This document shows, in pieces, positions 26,015-36,060 of a DNA stretch of 64,000 nucleotides. The notes beneath the pieces were generated by a model that did not search any database, was not told the DNA's origin, and was given only the letters and a program-made list of their open reading frames with translations. The DNA is from Myxococcales bacterium (GTDB taxonomy: Bacteria; Myxococcota_A; Bradymonadia; UBA7976; UBA1532). A program made the translations under genes and the position numbers. Position 1 is the first letter of the stretch; every line of letters begins with the position of its first letter. The stretch covers positions 1 through 64,000 of the forward strand of contig JACKDN010000010.1 in assembly GCA_020633465.1 (NCBI GenBank). The letters run 5' to 3'.

Positions 26015-27337
26015 TCAACGCGGCGTCACCGTGATGCGAGCGGTGCCCGTCCCCGTCCGCGTGTCGTACCCGTCGACGAAGAAGTAGTAGGGCCCCGGCT
26101 CGGCGTTCGAGATGTCGATGCGCGACAGCGTGCCGCTGCCGCCGTCGTCGTCGCAGTCCACCTCGGTGGCCGCGTCGTCGCAGGCGCGGCGCACGAAGAT
26201 CAAGGTGTCGTAGCTGCCCTCGACCATCTCGAACACGATGTCGGCCGGGGCGGGCAGGAACAGCGCGAACACCTGCTCGTTGGCGCGCCCGCCGCAGTCG
26301 GCCTGGTAGTCGTTGCCGGCGTTGGCCGTGCTGGTCTGCACCTCGCCGCCCTCGGCGGGCAGGATGATCACCTCGTCGTGCATGCAGGCCAGGGGCGTCT
26401 CGCTGTCGCTGCTGGCGCGCGGGCAGTCGGGATCGTCGGGGTAGTCGATCAGGCCGTCCTCGTCGTTGTCGACGCCGTCGGCGCAGCGCGGCAGCGGATC
26501 GGGATCGGTCTCGTCGTCGTCGAGGGCGTCCTCGCAGCCCGGATCGGCGACGTCGATCCGACGATCGCCGTCGTCGTCCTGGCCGTTGCCGCACAAAGGC
26601 AGCGGATCGACCTCGAGGCCCAGCTTGAACACGCCGCCGCCGGCGCGGCTGCCGGTGTCGACCACGATGTAGTACGTGCCCGGCTCGGGCGGCACGAAGC
26701 GCAGGCGCGTGCCCGGCGTGGCGTCGTTGCCCCGGTTGCAGCCCAGATCGCCCAGGGCCTCGCAGTCGGCGCGGACGTACATCACCGTGGGCGCGGTGGT
26801 CTCTTCGTAATCGGTGCGGAAGACCAGCGCGTCGGCGGTGGTCTCGACGGTGTAGGTGAACACCACCTCGCCGCCGGCCAGGCCGCCGCAGGTGCCCGCA
26901 TAGCCGCCGCCCGCCTCCTCGGTCGTGCCCATGAAGAACTCGCCCTCGGCCAGGGCGGCGTTGAGATCGACCAGCGGCCGGCCGGCGCAGGGCGGCGGAT
27001 CGGCCTCGTCGTCGTCGTCGCGCGCCTCGCAGCCGGGATCGAGCAGATCGACGCGGCCGTCGCCGTCGTTGTCCTGCCCGTCGCCGCACGCCGGCAGCGG
27101 CGCGGCGTCGGGCTCGGGCGCGGCGTCGGGCTCGTCGGGCGCGGCGTCGGCCCGCGCGGCGTCGGCCGGCGCGGCGTCGACCGGCGGGGCGACGTCCATC
27201 CGCGGGGGCGCGGCGTCCTCGAGGCGCGCGGGGGCCGCGTCGGCGAGGGTGCCACCGACGTCCGGCGGCGAGGCCTCGTCGGCGTCCTCCTGGCAGCCGA
27301 AGGCGGCCAGGGCGATCAGCATCAGGGTTCTGCGCAT
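26015..27337 (-). CDS. Lipoprotein with Ca-binding-type DN-rich repeats and PPC-like domains
   Basis: 440 residues, lipobox LAAFGC. A long Asp/Ala/Pro linker (about 20-80) is followed by three MopE/thrombospondin-3-like repeats of the form CGDGQDNDGDGRVDLLDPGC, which should bind calcium. Two beta-sandwich domains of the PPC type lie between and after them (ending GTYYIVVDTGS and GPYYFFVDGYDTRTGTG). This layout is common in secreted Myxococcota surface proteins. The gap to the next upstream gene is only 54 bp. Confidence 0.8.
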   Translation of the reverse strand: MRRTLMLIALAAFGCQEDADEASPPDVGGTLADAAPARLEDAAPPRMDVAPPVDAAPADAARADAAPDEPDAAPEPDAAPLPACGDGQDNDGDGRVDLLDPGCEARDDDDEADPPPCAGRPLVDLNAALAEGEFFMGTTEEAGGGYAGTCGGLAGGEVVFTYTVETTADALVFRTDYEETTAPTVMYVRADCEALGDLGCNRGNDATPGTRLRFVPPEPGTYYIVVDTGSRAGGGVFKLGLEVDPLPLCGNGQDDDGDRRIDVADPGCEDALDDDETDPDPLPRCADGVDNDEDGLIDYPDDPDCPRASSDSETPLACMHDEVIILPAEGGEVQTSTANAGNDYQADCGGRANEQVFALFLPAPADIVFEMVEGSYDTLIFVRRACDDAATEVDCDDDGGSGTLSRIDISNAEPGPYYFFVDGYDTRTGTGTARITVTPR

Positions 27338-27391
27338 GGCGCAGATAGGAGGGGACGCGCGGGTCGCTGTCAAGCGACGCCGCGCGGCGGC

Positions 27392-28636
27392 TCAGCCGGG
27401 CTGGAAGACCGAGCGGTCGATGTCCAGGTTCATCGCCTCGATGCCCGCGAAGAACCGCGGCACCACCCCGCAGGGCACGAAGCGCCCCGCCAGCCGCCCC
27501 TGCGCGTCGCGCCCGCGCTCGTCGTAGCGGAACAGGTCGCGCACCACGACCGCCCCCTGGTCGTCGGTGCCCGCGACCTCGCTCACGTGGGTCACGCGGC
27601 GCACGCCGTCGCGCATGCGCGTCAGCTGCACCACCACGTCCAGGCCGTGGGCGATCTGATCGCGCACCACCTCGCCGGGCACGTCGATGCCGGCCAACGA
27701 CACCAGGTTCTGCAGCCGCAGCACGGCCTCGCGCGGCGTCGACGCGTGCACGACGGCCAACGAACCCCGGTGGCCGCTGGTGAGCGACTGCAGGTACTCG
27801 AAGGCCTCCGGGCCGCGGATCTCGCCCAGGATGATGCGCGTCGGGCTCATGCGCAGCGCGTTGCGGAACAGCTCGCGCAGGGTCACCACGCCCTTGCCCT
27901 CGACGTTGCCCGAGCGCGTCTGCATGCGCACCACGTGGCGCTGCCGCAGCCGCAGCTCGGGCGTGTCCTCGATGAGCACGATGCGCTCGCGCTCGTCGAT
28001 GTAGGCCGACAGCACCTCGAGCAGCGTCGTCTTGCCGGCGCCGGTCGCGCCGCTGAAGAGCACGTTCACGTGCGCCTGGATGCAGGCCCACAGGAAGCGC
28101 GACATCGAGACGTCCAGCGTGCCCCGCTGCACCATCGCCTCGAGGCCCTTCATCTCGTTGCGCACCTTGCGCAGCGTCACCAGCGACCCGCCGATCGCCA
28201 CCGGCGGCAGCACCGCGTTCACCCGCGTGCCGTCGGGCAGCGTCAGGTCGACGTAGGGCTTCGCCTCGTCGATGCGCCGGTCGGCCTGCCGCGCCATCTT
28301 CTGGATGGTGGTGCGCAGGTGCTCCTCGTCGTCGAAGCGGTGGGGCGTCTCGGCCAGCACGCCGCCCTTCTCGACGAACACGGTGCGCGGCCCGTTGACC
28401 AGCACCTCGGTCACGGTGGGATCGTCCAGCAGCGTCTGCAGCGGCCCATAGCCGAGCAGATCGGCCAGCAGCTCCTGCGTGAGGGTCTCGCGCTCGTGCC
28501 GGTCGACCTTCATCCGCCGGAGCCCGGCGTCGACCTCGCGCTCGAGGTTGCCCCGGTTGCTCGCCTGAAACGCGTCCGGCGTCAGCTGCTGGAACAGGCG
28601 GTTGCGCACCGCCTTCTTGATCTCCTGTCGGGTCAC
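27392..28636 (-). CDS. CpaF/TadA-type secretion ATPase
   Basis: 414 residues, close to the usual length. Hexameric ATPase that powers Tad pilus or type II-like secretion from the cytoplasmic side of the membrane. N-terminal domain with LADLLGYGPLQTLLDDPTV, then Walker A GATGAGKTT at 196-204, the Asp-box region VLIEDTPELRL, Walker B region IILGEIRGPEAFEYL, and the His box SGHRGSLAVVHA. Start GTG at 28636 has GGAGGTG upstream. No tadB, tadC, pilin or secretin gene is adjacent, so it either works with a distant Tad cluster or is an orphan. Confidence 0.92.
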   Translation of the reverse strand: MTRQEIKKAVRNRLFQQLTPDAFQASNRGNLEREVDAGLRRMKVDRHERETLTQELLADLLGYGPLQTLLDDPTVTEVLVNGPRTVFVEKGGVLAETPHRFDDEEHLRTTIQKMARQADRRIDEAKPYVDLTLPDGTRVNAVLPPVAIGGSLVTLRKVRNEMKGLEAMVQRGTLDVSMSRFLWACIQAHVNVLFSGATGAGKTTLLEVLSAYIDERERIVLIEDTPELRLRQRHVVRMQTRSGNVEGKGVVTLRELFRNALRMSPTRIILGEIRGPEAFEYLQSLTSGHRGSLAVVHASTPREAVLRLQNLVSLAGIDVPGEVVRDQIAHGLDVVVQLTRMRDGVRRVTHVSEVAGTDDQGAVVVRDLFRYDERGRDAQGRLAGRFVPCGVVPRFFAGIEAMNLDIDRSVFQPG

Positions 28637-28697
28637 CCGGCACCTCCGGCGGCGTGAGCTTCGACGGTGCCGCGGCGCGGGGCGGCGTGCAAGCCGC

Positions 28698-30013
28698 TCA
28701 CGCGGGCACCAGCCGCGCGAGGGTCAGCAGACCGCCCGTCCCGGGGATCTGATCGACGAAGATCAGCCGGTCCGCCCGCAGCCACGGCGCCGCGGCGAGA
28801 TCGCGCGCCAGCCCCGCCGGGCTCGGCGCGACGTACACGACCACCCGCGGCGAGAAGGCCAAGAGCGGCCGCATCACCTCGGCCCCGTAGGGCTTGCGCA
28901 TCGCGTGCACGACGACCACGTCCGCGCGCTGCCCACCGGCCAGCAGCCGACGCACCGCGTGATCGGCGCGGCCCACCCGGAAGCTCGCGTTGCCCACGCC
29001 GGCCGCCGCGGCGTTGCGCGCGGCGTCCAGCACGGCCGCGCGCTCGACGTCGACGCCCACCACCGTCGCCGCCCGCCGCGCCAGGGCGAGGCTCAGCGTG
29101 CCGACACCGCAGCCCAGCTCGAGCACCCCCTCGTCGGCGCGCGGCGCGAGCAGCTCGAGCACCCCCGCCCGCACGGCGGCCAAGGACGCCGGCGCCTGGG
29201 GCAGCCACGCGGGCAGCGTCGCCTCGAGGCGATCGGCGCCGACGACGAAGTCGGCCGCGCGCGGCCCCGACACGTGCCGCGGCCGGCGCAGCGTGTCGAA
29301 GCGGCCCGGCGGCACGACGTCGACGAACACGCCGAGGTCGTCGGCCGGCCCGATCAGATCGTCCAGGGCGCGCGTCGGCGTGGCCGTCACCAGCACCAGC
29401 CGCCGGGACGGGCCCGCGGCCTCGACCACGACGTGGCGCAGCGTGCCGGTCTCGGTGGTGGGGTCGAAGGGCGTGACCCCGCGCGCGCGCAGCGCGCCCT
29501 GCACCTGCGCCAGCAGGGTTCGGGTCGCGGCCGCCTGCACCGGGCACTCGGCCAGCGCGACCGGCGGCGCGCCGAACCGCGCCCCCAACCCGAGCACGAG
29601 GCCGGCCTCGGAGGGCAGCGCCCGCGCCACCGCCCGCGCGCGGTAGCCGTCGCGCGGCGTCGGCGCGACGACGGCGTGCGGCACCGCGTCGTCGACGCCC
29701 GCCAGGCGGCTCAGCGTCGCGCGGTGCTGCTGCGCCGCCCAGGCGCGTCGGGCCTGGTCGTCCAGGTGGCGCAGCGCGCAGCCGGGCACCGGTCGGCCCG
29801 CGCGCAGTCGGCGGGCACCCGCGCGCCGGCCGGCGACAGGACCCGCAGCAGCCGGCCGGTCCGGCGGCCGCGCCCGTCCACGTCGGGGACGATCTCGACC
29901 GCCTCGCCCACGAGCGCGCCGGGCACCACCCAGCGGCGGCCGTCGGGGGACACACCGACGCCGTGGCCCGCGAAGGTCAGGCGATCGATGTCGAGGACGA
30001 AGGGGGTGTCGAT
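28698..30013 (-). pseudogene. TrmA/RlmD-family RNA methyltransferase homologue, frameshifted and lacking the catalytic Cys
   Basis: Two frames together make one protein. Frame one (about 30013-29780) encodes a TRAM domain with GHGVGVSPDGRRWVVPG and GEAVEIVPDVDGRGRR, ending at the DCARADRC cluster. Frame two (29789-28698) begins GCALRHLDDQARRAW, the expected continuation, so one base seems missing at about 29780-29789 in a CCCGG run. The SAM-binding motif VLELGCGVGTLSLALA is intact. However, the catalytic Cys motif (usually YVSCNP) reads YVAPSP and the usual DPPR motif reads HAMRKP. No canonical start exists at the TRAM start; the nearest is GTG at 29953. It is either a decaying gene, a divergent paralogue with an assembly error, or both. 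Confidence 0.7.
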
Positions 30014-30057
30014 GGGGCGCGGGGGGTGGGCGGCGCGGCCGGACGGCCGCCGCCGCG

Positions 30058-32133
30058 TCAGGGCACGCGGTTGTGGTAGCGGTTGATCTCCTGGGCGCGC
30101 CGGTCGGCCGCGGACCAGATGATCGACGCCACCTCCCAGAAGTGGTCGGTCGCCCGCATCTCGCGCTCCCACTCGCCGGCCAGCATGCCGCCGAGGAAGA
30201 TGCGCAGGGTCACGACGCTGGGGCCCCACGTGCCGCCGCCGACGAAGTTCTCGGCGCGGAAGTAGTGCACGCCCACGCGGTAGAAGCCGCCCAGCGCGTT
30301 GGTGTCCTCGGGATCGTCGAGGTTGATGTTCTCGGGGCCGGCGCCGTTCACGTCGTCGATGTCGAGCGACGGGTTCGCCGGCGGGCCCAGCGGGCCCCAG
30401 TCGGGCTCGCTGTTGGCGAAGTAGCAGTCCAGCGGCGCCACCGACCAGGCGCGCCCCTGCGGGTGCAGCAGGTGCAGGTCGATGTCGCTGCCCTCGCCGT
30501 CCGTCTCGTCGGGATCGCCGGGCGTGTGCCACACCAGCTGGACGTGGATGTCCTCGTTCGGCTCGGCGCGGATGATCACCTCGGCCGCCGGCTGCTGGCA
30601 CAGCTCGCTCGGCGCCGTGGCGTCCAGGTTGTCGGTCACCGTCAGCTCGAGGTGGTACTCGCCCACGAGGTCGACGAAGAAGAACGCGGTCGGCGTGTCC
30701 GTGCGGTCCGCGGGGCCGCCGTCCGCCGGACGCGCCGGGTTGAAGAAGCGCTCCACCGGCTGCGCCGTCGAGCCCGGCGGGCGCGACACCACGGTCCAGG
30801 TGTAGGTCACCGGCCGGCCGTCCGGGCCGTCGGCGTCCGTCGAGGCGCCGCCGTCGAGCGTCACGATGTCGAGGGGCAGCACGTCGAACTCGGCCTGCGC
30901 GACCGCCGCCGTCGGGCACTCGTTGATGGTGCCGCGGCCCAGCAGGGGCACCTCGATGTAGTCGAAGTCCTCGTTGTCGGCCGCGCGGTACTGCGGATCG
31001 TTGCCCTTGATGAGCAGCTTGGCGCCGTAGGCCACCTCGTCGGTCGGCGAGAAGTTCACGGTGATGCTGCGCGAGGGCGGGGCCGGCTGCTGCGGATCGT
31101 TGGGATCGTAGCCGGGCAGGTTCGCCGGCAGCGCGGGCACGGTGTTCTCGTCGAGCGCGAAGGTGCCCGTCTCGTCCACGATCTTGATGTCGAGGATGGT
31201 CAGGGGCTCGCCGCCGCAGCTCTCGATGGTGACCGCGCGCGGGTTGGGCCGGCCGACCAGCGCCGGGCCGAAGTCGAGCGACTCGGGGTTCACGTTGATG
31301 CAGGGCGAGGCGCCGTTGGCCTTCAGCGACACCACCACCTGCTCGACGCGGGCGTTCGAGAAGATGCGCACCTCGCCGCTGTCGGGCCCGTCCACCGTCG
31401 GCGCGTACTCGACGTCGAAGGTGAAGCGGCCGTTGGGCGCCAGGCCGGGCTGGCCGTCGCCGTCGAGATCGTTCAGGACCGACGGATCCTCGGCCGGGTC
31501 GACCCCGCCGATGGTCAGGTGGAAGTCGCCGTCGGCCGGCTGCAGCTGAACGTCGCTGACGATGGCCACCGCCGAGCCGGTGTTCTGGCAGGTGACCGAC
31601 TTGGTCTTCGTCGAGCCCGCCTGGACGCGCTCGAAGTCGACGTCGGACGGCGTGCACCGGATCTCGGCGCCGCTGGCCAGCGTCTCGATGGGGATGCGGA
31701 CCGTGCGGTTCTCGGCGTCGTTCGTCTCGAACTCGATCGCGCCCGGCGCGGTCTCGTCGGCCGACGGGTGGTAGTTCAGCACCAGGGTGATGACGCCGCC
31801 CGACTCGAGATCGATCGTGTTGAAGAAGTCCTGGCCGTCGACGATGCCGAAGCTCTGCTCCACCGAGGGATCGGTGCCGCGGTACCAGTAGAGGTCGAAG
31901 TCACCGGCCGAGGCGCCGGTGACCCGCCAGTTGGCCAGCTTGACCATGCCCGCGCCGATGTTCTCGAGCACCACCGTGTCGTCCGCGGACGACCCGATCT
32001 GGATCTTGGGATACTCGAAGCGCTGCGGGGTCCAGGAGAGGGTGCCCACCTCCTGCTTCTTGAGGCCGTCGTCGCAGCCCGCGAGCAGCGCCAACGCCAC
32101 GATGCAGAAAAACGAAATCCGAGACGCGTTCAT
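30058..32133 (-). CDS. Lipoprotein with ASH-like and PKD-like beta-sandwich domains
   Basis: 691 residues, lipobox ALLAGC. Several immunoglobulin-like repeats: three ASH/HYDIN-type (about 25-160, 165-260, 265-390; for example DFERVQAGSTKTKSVTCQN and DFGPALVGRPNPRAVTI), then a PKD-like domain with LDGGASTDADGPDGRPVTYTW. A C-terminal domain has DIDLHLLHPQGRAW, which resembles the bacterial YfaP/DUF2135-like fold. Start ATG at 32133 follows CGAGGAG. A cell-surface adhesion or scaffold role is plausible but not shown. Confidence 0.8.
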   Translation of the reverse strand: MNASRISFFCIVALALLAGCDDGLKKQEVGTLSWTPQRFEYPKIQIGSSADDTVVLENIGAGMVKLANWRVTGASAGDFDLYWYRGTDPSVEQSFGIVDGQDFFNTIDLESGGVITLVLNYHPSADETAPGAIEFETNDAENRTVRIPIETLASGAEIRCTPSDVDFERVQAGSTKTKSVTCQNTGSAVAIVSDVQLQPADGDFHLTIGGVDPAEDPSVLNDLDGDGQPGLAPNGRFTFDVEYAPTVDGPDSGEVRIFSNARVEQVVVSLKANGASPCINVNPESLDFGPALVGRPNPRAVTIESCGGEPLTILDIKIVDETGTFALDENTVPALPANLPGYDPNDPQQPAPPSRSITVNFSPTDEVAYGAKLLIKGNDPQYRAADNEDFDYIEVPLLGRGTINECPTAAVAQAEFDVLPLDIVTLDGGASTDADGPDGRPVTYTWTVVSRPPGSTAQPVERFFNPARPADGGPADRTDTPTAFFFVDLVGEYHLELTVTDNLDATAPSELCQQPAAEVIIRAEPNEDIHVQLVWHTPGDPDETDGEGSDIDLHLLHPQGRAWSVAPLDCYFANSEPDWGPLGPPANPSLDIDDVNGAGPENINLDDPEDTNALGGFYRVGVHYFRAENFVGGGTWGPSVVTLRIFLGGMLAGEWEREMRATDHFWEVASIIWSAADRRAQEINRYHNRVP

Positions 32134-32241
32134 GCGGACTCCTCGATGTCCCCCTGGGCGAGCCGTCGTCCGGGCGCGCGCCTTGCCGCGCACGGAGTGG
32201 GCCGAAGCACCATGTTGGGGACGGGGGGTACCCGTACCAGT

Positions 32242-32270
32242 GCAAAATCCTGCCCCCGCTGCCAGCGGGG
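32242..32270 (-). terminator. Possible intrinsic terminator after the M1 aminopeptidase gene
   Basis: On the minus strand, 65-90 nt past the stop at 32335, a GC stem (32254-32259 with 32265-32270, 5-nt loop) is followed within 4 nt by GATTTTGC. The T-run is short, so termination may be partial. Confidence 0.4.
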
Positions 32271-32334
32271 AGCCCGAAGACTGTACGGAAGTCGGGGCCG
32301 CAGGCCAAATCGGCGGCCCATTTCCGGAGCCTGA

Positions 32335-35019
32335 TCAAGGACCTTTCGCGCCGCGCGCCGCCAGCCAGGCCTTCACCGCGGGCCGCAGCCGGGCCCGGCG
32401 ACCGGCGCAGCGGTCGATCTCCTCGAGCACGAGGCTCAGGTTGCGGGCCGTCCCCTCCGGCGCGTGCGCCGGCTCGGCGAAGAAGGCGGCCACCTTCTCG
32501 CGCGCCTCGGCGGTGCAGAAGCCGCCCGCCATCCAGGGCAGCGCCGCGGCCGACTGCTTGCCGATGCGCTCGACGACGGCCGCGTAGTTGCCGGTCATCC
32601 ACGCCCAGGCCGCGTCGCGCGCCGGGCGCCGGACGCTGCGGGCCACCGTGCGCAGATCCTGCGCGCGCAGGGTGCCGTCGAGCAGCAGATCGAGGCTGCG
32701 GGTGGCCAGCTTCGGATCCTCGAAGGCCCCGAGCGCGCCGATGATGGCCACCCGGGTGATCGGATCGACGTCGTCGTCGAGCGCCGTCCGCAAGCGCTGC
32801 CACAGCGCCGCGTCGCCGCCCCACGCGGCCACCGGCAGCGCCTGCGCCAGCACGTCGGGCGCCACCGCGCCGTGATCCTTCAGCCACGCGTCGACCGTCG
32901 TCCGCGCCTTGGCCCGCACGTCGGCGTCGCCCCCGAGGTGGGCCAGCGCGTTGAGCACCTGCGGCCGCAGCAGGGTGTCGGCCACCTTCTCGCCCTCGCG
33001 CGGCGCGTCACCCAGCGCGGCCGCGTGCGGGGCCAGCACCGCCCGCACCCAGGCCTGGAAGGCGGGCCGCGACGCGTCGTCCACGGCCACCCGCTCGATC
33101 AGCCCCAGGGCCGCCAGCACGCCCTCGATGACCAGCCGATGGCTGCGCTTGCCCAGCGCCGTGACCGCCTCGAGCCACGCGTCCACCGGCAGCGCGTCGG
33201 CGTCCACCAGCGCCGACAGCACGCCGGGCAGCGCCACCCGCTCGGGCGGCGTGAGGTCGTCGTAGCGCGCCGCGGCCAGATCGCGCATCGCGTCGGGGGC
33301 CAGCGTCCACTGGTAGTAGCCCTTCTGATCGGCGTTGCCGTGCACCCAGTCGGGGCAGGGCTTGGCGGCGAGCGTCAGCTCGCCCTCGGGGCCCTCGAGC
33401 ACGGTGCACTGGCGGTGGGCCTCGCCGCCGACGCCGAAGCGCACGCAGACCGGCACGCGCCACGGCGTCCCGGGGCCGGCCTGGCTGCCCACCGGCAGGT
33501 AGCGCGTCTGCTTCATGGTCAGCGTCGCGGGCTCGCGCGCGTCGCACGTCAGCGTCATCTGCACCAGCGGCACGCCCGGCTGATCGAGGAAGCCCGCCGC
33601 GACCGCGCCCACCGGCTTGCCGGTGGCCTTCTCGAGGGCGTTCATCAGATCGGCGGTGGTGGCGTTGCCGTGCGCGTGGGCCCGCACGTAGGCCCGCACG
33701 CCGTCGCGGAAGGCCTCGGCGCCGACCCACGCCTCGAGCATGCGCAGCACCGCCGCGCCCTTGCCGTAGGTGATGCCGTCGAAGGCGTTGTTGATGTCGC
33801 CGCCGTGCCGGATGGGCTGGCGGATGGCGCGGGTGTCCTTCTTGCTGTCGGCCAGCATGATGAACTGCGCCCCCCACACCTGCTCGAGATCCATCTCGAG
33901 GCCGGGATCGACCTCGGCGACGGTGCGCCCGCCCATCCAGGTGGCGAAGGCCTCGTTCAGCCACAGGTCGTTCCACCACGTGGGGGTGACCAGGTTGCCG
34001 AACCACATGTGGGCCAGCTCGTGCGCGACGACCGCCTGGCTCCACATCTTGCGCTGCGCCGGGGCCGTCGCCCCGTCGAGCAGCAGCAGGGTCTCGCGGT
34101 AGGTCACCAGGCCGACGTTCTCCATCGCGCCCGCCGAGAAGTTGGGCACCGCCACCTGATCGAGCTTGGCGAAGGGGTGGGGCAGGTCGAAGTAGGCGCT
34201 GAGGGCGGCGTGCAGCAGGGGCGTGCGCTCGAGCGCGTAGCCGGCCAGCTTGCCCTTGCCTCGCGTGGCGAGGATGCGCAGGGGCGTGCCGGGGATAGCG
34301 TCGGCGGGGGCCGGCATCACCTCGAGGGGGCCCATCGCGAAGGCCACCAGGTAGGTCGGCAGCGGCTTGGTCTCGGCGAAGGTGAACGTGGTGACGCCGC
34401 CGTCGGCGCTGCGCCCCGCCTCGGGCCCGTTGGTGAACGCGAGCTGCCCCTCGGGCACGCGCAGCGTGGTGACGAAGGGCGTCTTGAACTCGGGCTGGTC
34501 GAAGCAGGGGAAGGCCTCGCGCGCGTGCAGGGCCTCGAACTGCGTGAAGGCGTACCAGGCGTCGCCATCCTCGACGCGATAGAGGCCGTGGGGCACCTCG
34601 CCCAGCTTGCCCGCGTAGTCGAAGTGCAGCACCACCTCGCCGGCCGGCAGGGGCTGGGCGAAGTCGAGGGCGAGGCCGCCGTTGGGGCCCATCCGCACCT
34701 CGGCCGGGCGCCGCTCGCCCGCCACCTCGGCCTGCGCGGTGGCCAGCTCGAGCCCCTCGGCGTGCAGCCGCACCGTGCGCGTCGGGGCCTCGACGGTCGC
34801 GGTGATCGCCACCGCGCCCTTGAAGGTCGGCTGCGCCGGATCCACCGTGAGATCGAGCACATAGCGCGTGGGCACGATCGAGCGGTCGAGGCGCTCGTTG
34901 CCATCCGGGCCGGCCGCGGCGGCCGGCTGCGCGGGGCCCTCGCCGCCCGTCGGCGCCGGCTTGCCGCCGCACGCCACGGCCACGACCCCCGCGAGGGGCA
35001 ACAGGTAGACGAGCCGCAT
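32335..35019 (-). CDS. M1-family zinc aminopeptidase lipoprotein
   Basis: 894 residues, exported by a lipoprotein signal (lipobox VVAVAC). It removes N-terminal residues from peptides, here probably in the periplasm or at the outer membrane. Substrate motif GAMEN at 297-301, zinc site HELAHMWFGN at 333-342 with the third ligand Glu in WLNEAFATW. The N-terminal beta saddle (about 45-240) and C-terminal HEAT-like helical domain (about 580-890) are complete. Start ATG at 35019 is preceded by GGAGGTG. A nutrient-scavenging role after prey lysis would suit the inferred lifestyle. Confidence 0.94.
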   Translation of the reverse strand: MRLVYLLPLAGVVAVACGGKPAPTGGEGPAQPAAAAGPDGNERLDRSIVPTRYVLDLTVDPAQPTFKGAVAITATVEAPTRTVRLHAEGLELATAQAEVAGERRPAEVRMGPNGGLALDFAQPLPAGEVVLHFDYAGKLGEVPHGLYRVEDGDAWYAFTQFEALHAREAFPCFDQPEFKTPFVTTLRVPEGQLAFTNGPEAGRSADGGVTTFTFAETKPLPTYLVAFAMGPLEVMPAPADAIPGTPLRILATRGKGKLAGYALERTPLLHAALSAYFDLPHPFAKLDQVAVPNFSAGAMENVGLVTYRETLLLLDGATAPAQRKMWSQAVVAHELAHMWFGNLVTPTWWNDLWLNEAFATWMGGRTVAEVDPGLEMDLEQVWGAQFIMLADSKKDTRAIRQPIRHGGDINNAFDGITYGKGAAVLRMLEAWVGAEAFRDGVRAYVRAHAHGNATTADLMNALEKATGKPVGAVAAGFLDQPGVPLVQMTLTCDAREPATLTMKQTRYLPVGSQAGPGTPWRVPVCVRFGVGGEAHRQCTVLEGPEGELTLAAKPCPDWVHGNADQKGYYQWTLAPDAMRDLAAARYDDLTPPERVALPGVLSALVDADALPVDAWLEAVTALGKRSHRLVIEGVLAALGLIERVAVDDASRPAFQAWVRAVLAPHAAALGDAPREGEKVADTLLRPQVLNALAHLGGDADVRAKARTTVDAWLKDHGAVAPDVLAQALPVAAWGGDAALWQRLRTALDDDVDPITRVAIIGALGAFEDPKLATRSLDLLLDGTLRAQDLRTVARSVRRPARDAAWAWMTGNYAAVVERIGKQSAAALPWMAGGFCTAEAREKVAAFFAEPAHAPEGTARNLSLVLEEIDRCAGRRARLRPAVKAWLAARGAKGP

Positions 35020-35120
35020 CCATCACCTCCGGGTCCCGGCCGCGGTCGCGGCAGGATAGGTTTCCACCCCCCGCGACGCAATCGCTCAACCGGACGGCCC
35101 ATCCGACCGATGGTGGTTCC

Positions 35121-35987
35121 ATGAGCGCGCTCGACAACGCAACGCCGATGCCCCGCATGCCCCGCCGTGAACGCGCCGTCGAGCTGCTGCGCGATCCGGT
35201 CACCGGCGACGTCGTCGGCGACGACGCGTCGGGCGATCCGCTGGTGGGGGTGGCCAGCGCCTACGCCCATCAGCTGGACGTCTCGCGGCGCCTGGCCACC
35301 TTCGGCATGATCGCCTCGGGGCTGTCTCACCACGTGCTGAACCCGCTGACCGCCATCGCCGCCAACGCCGATCTCATGCCCGTCATGCTGCGCGGGCTGG
35401 GCGGCGCCGGGGGCGACGGCGTGGTGGGCGAGCTGGCCGAGATGTGCGACGAGATCCGCAGCGCCGCGCAGCGGATCCACGACACCATCCGCTGCATGCG
35501 GCGCCTCGCGGCCGCGCCTGCCGCGACGCCGCGGCCGGTGCGCGTCACCGATCCGGTCGACGACGCGCTCGGCCAGCTGGCCGCGATGGCGCCCTTCGTC
35601 CTCGAGCCCCGGCTGAGCATCCCCCGCGAGCTGAGCGTGATGGCCGACCGCGAGAGCCTCGCCGAGGCGCTGTACCAGCTGATCCGCAACGCCTGCGAGG
35701 CGATCCAGCCGGGCCACACCGTGTGGATCGAGGCGGCCGGGCACCCGGACGACACGGTCACCGTGTCGGTCGTCGACGACGGGCCGGGCGTGCCCGCGGC
35801 GGCCGAGGAGCACATCTTCGAGCCCTTCTTCTCGACGCGGCGCGCCGAGGGCGCCCTCGGCCTGGGCCTGTCGAGCGCGCGGCTGCTGGTCGAGGCCATG
35901 GGCGGGCGGCTGCTGTTCGAGCCGCGCGAGGGCGGCGGGGCGGCCTTCAGCCTGGTGCTGCCCCGGGGCCGCCCGCACCCCGCCTGA
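35121..35987 (+). CDS. NtrB-like histidine kinase without a sensor domain
   Basis: 288 residues. After about 55 residues of linker comes the H-box GLSHHVLNPLTAIAAN (phospho-acceptor H70 most likely), then N-box LIRNACEA, G1 VVDDGPGV, F-box FEPFFSTR and G2 LGLGLSSARLL. No PAS, GAF or transmembrane segment is visible, so input must come from a partner protein. It is divergent from the aminopeptidase gene, and no response regulator is adjacent. Confidence 0.88.
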   Translation: MSALDNATPMPRMPRRERAVELLRDPVTGDVVGDDASGDPLVGVASAYAHQLDVSRRLATFGMIASGLSHHVLNPLTAIAANADLMPVMLRGLGGAGGDGVVGELAEMCDEIRSAAQRIHDTIRCMRRLAAAPAATPRPVRVTDPVDDALGQLAAMAPFVLEPRLSIPRELSVMADRESLAEALYQLIRNACEAIQPGHTVWIEAAGHPDDTVTVSVVDDGPGVPAAAEEHIFEPFFSTRRAEGALGLGLSSARLLVEAMGGRLLFEPREGGGAAFSLVLPRGRPHPA

Positions 35988-36060
35988 GGGCGCCGATGAG
36001 CGGGGTTCTTTCAATCGACCCGCCGTGCCTCCACTATGGTGGTCGTCCGAGGGGGTTGGG

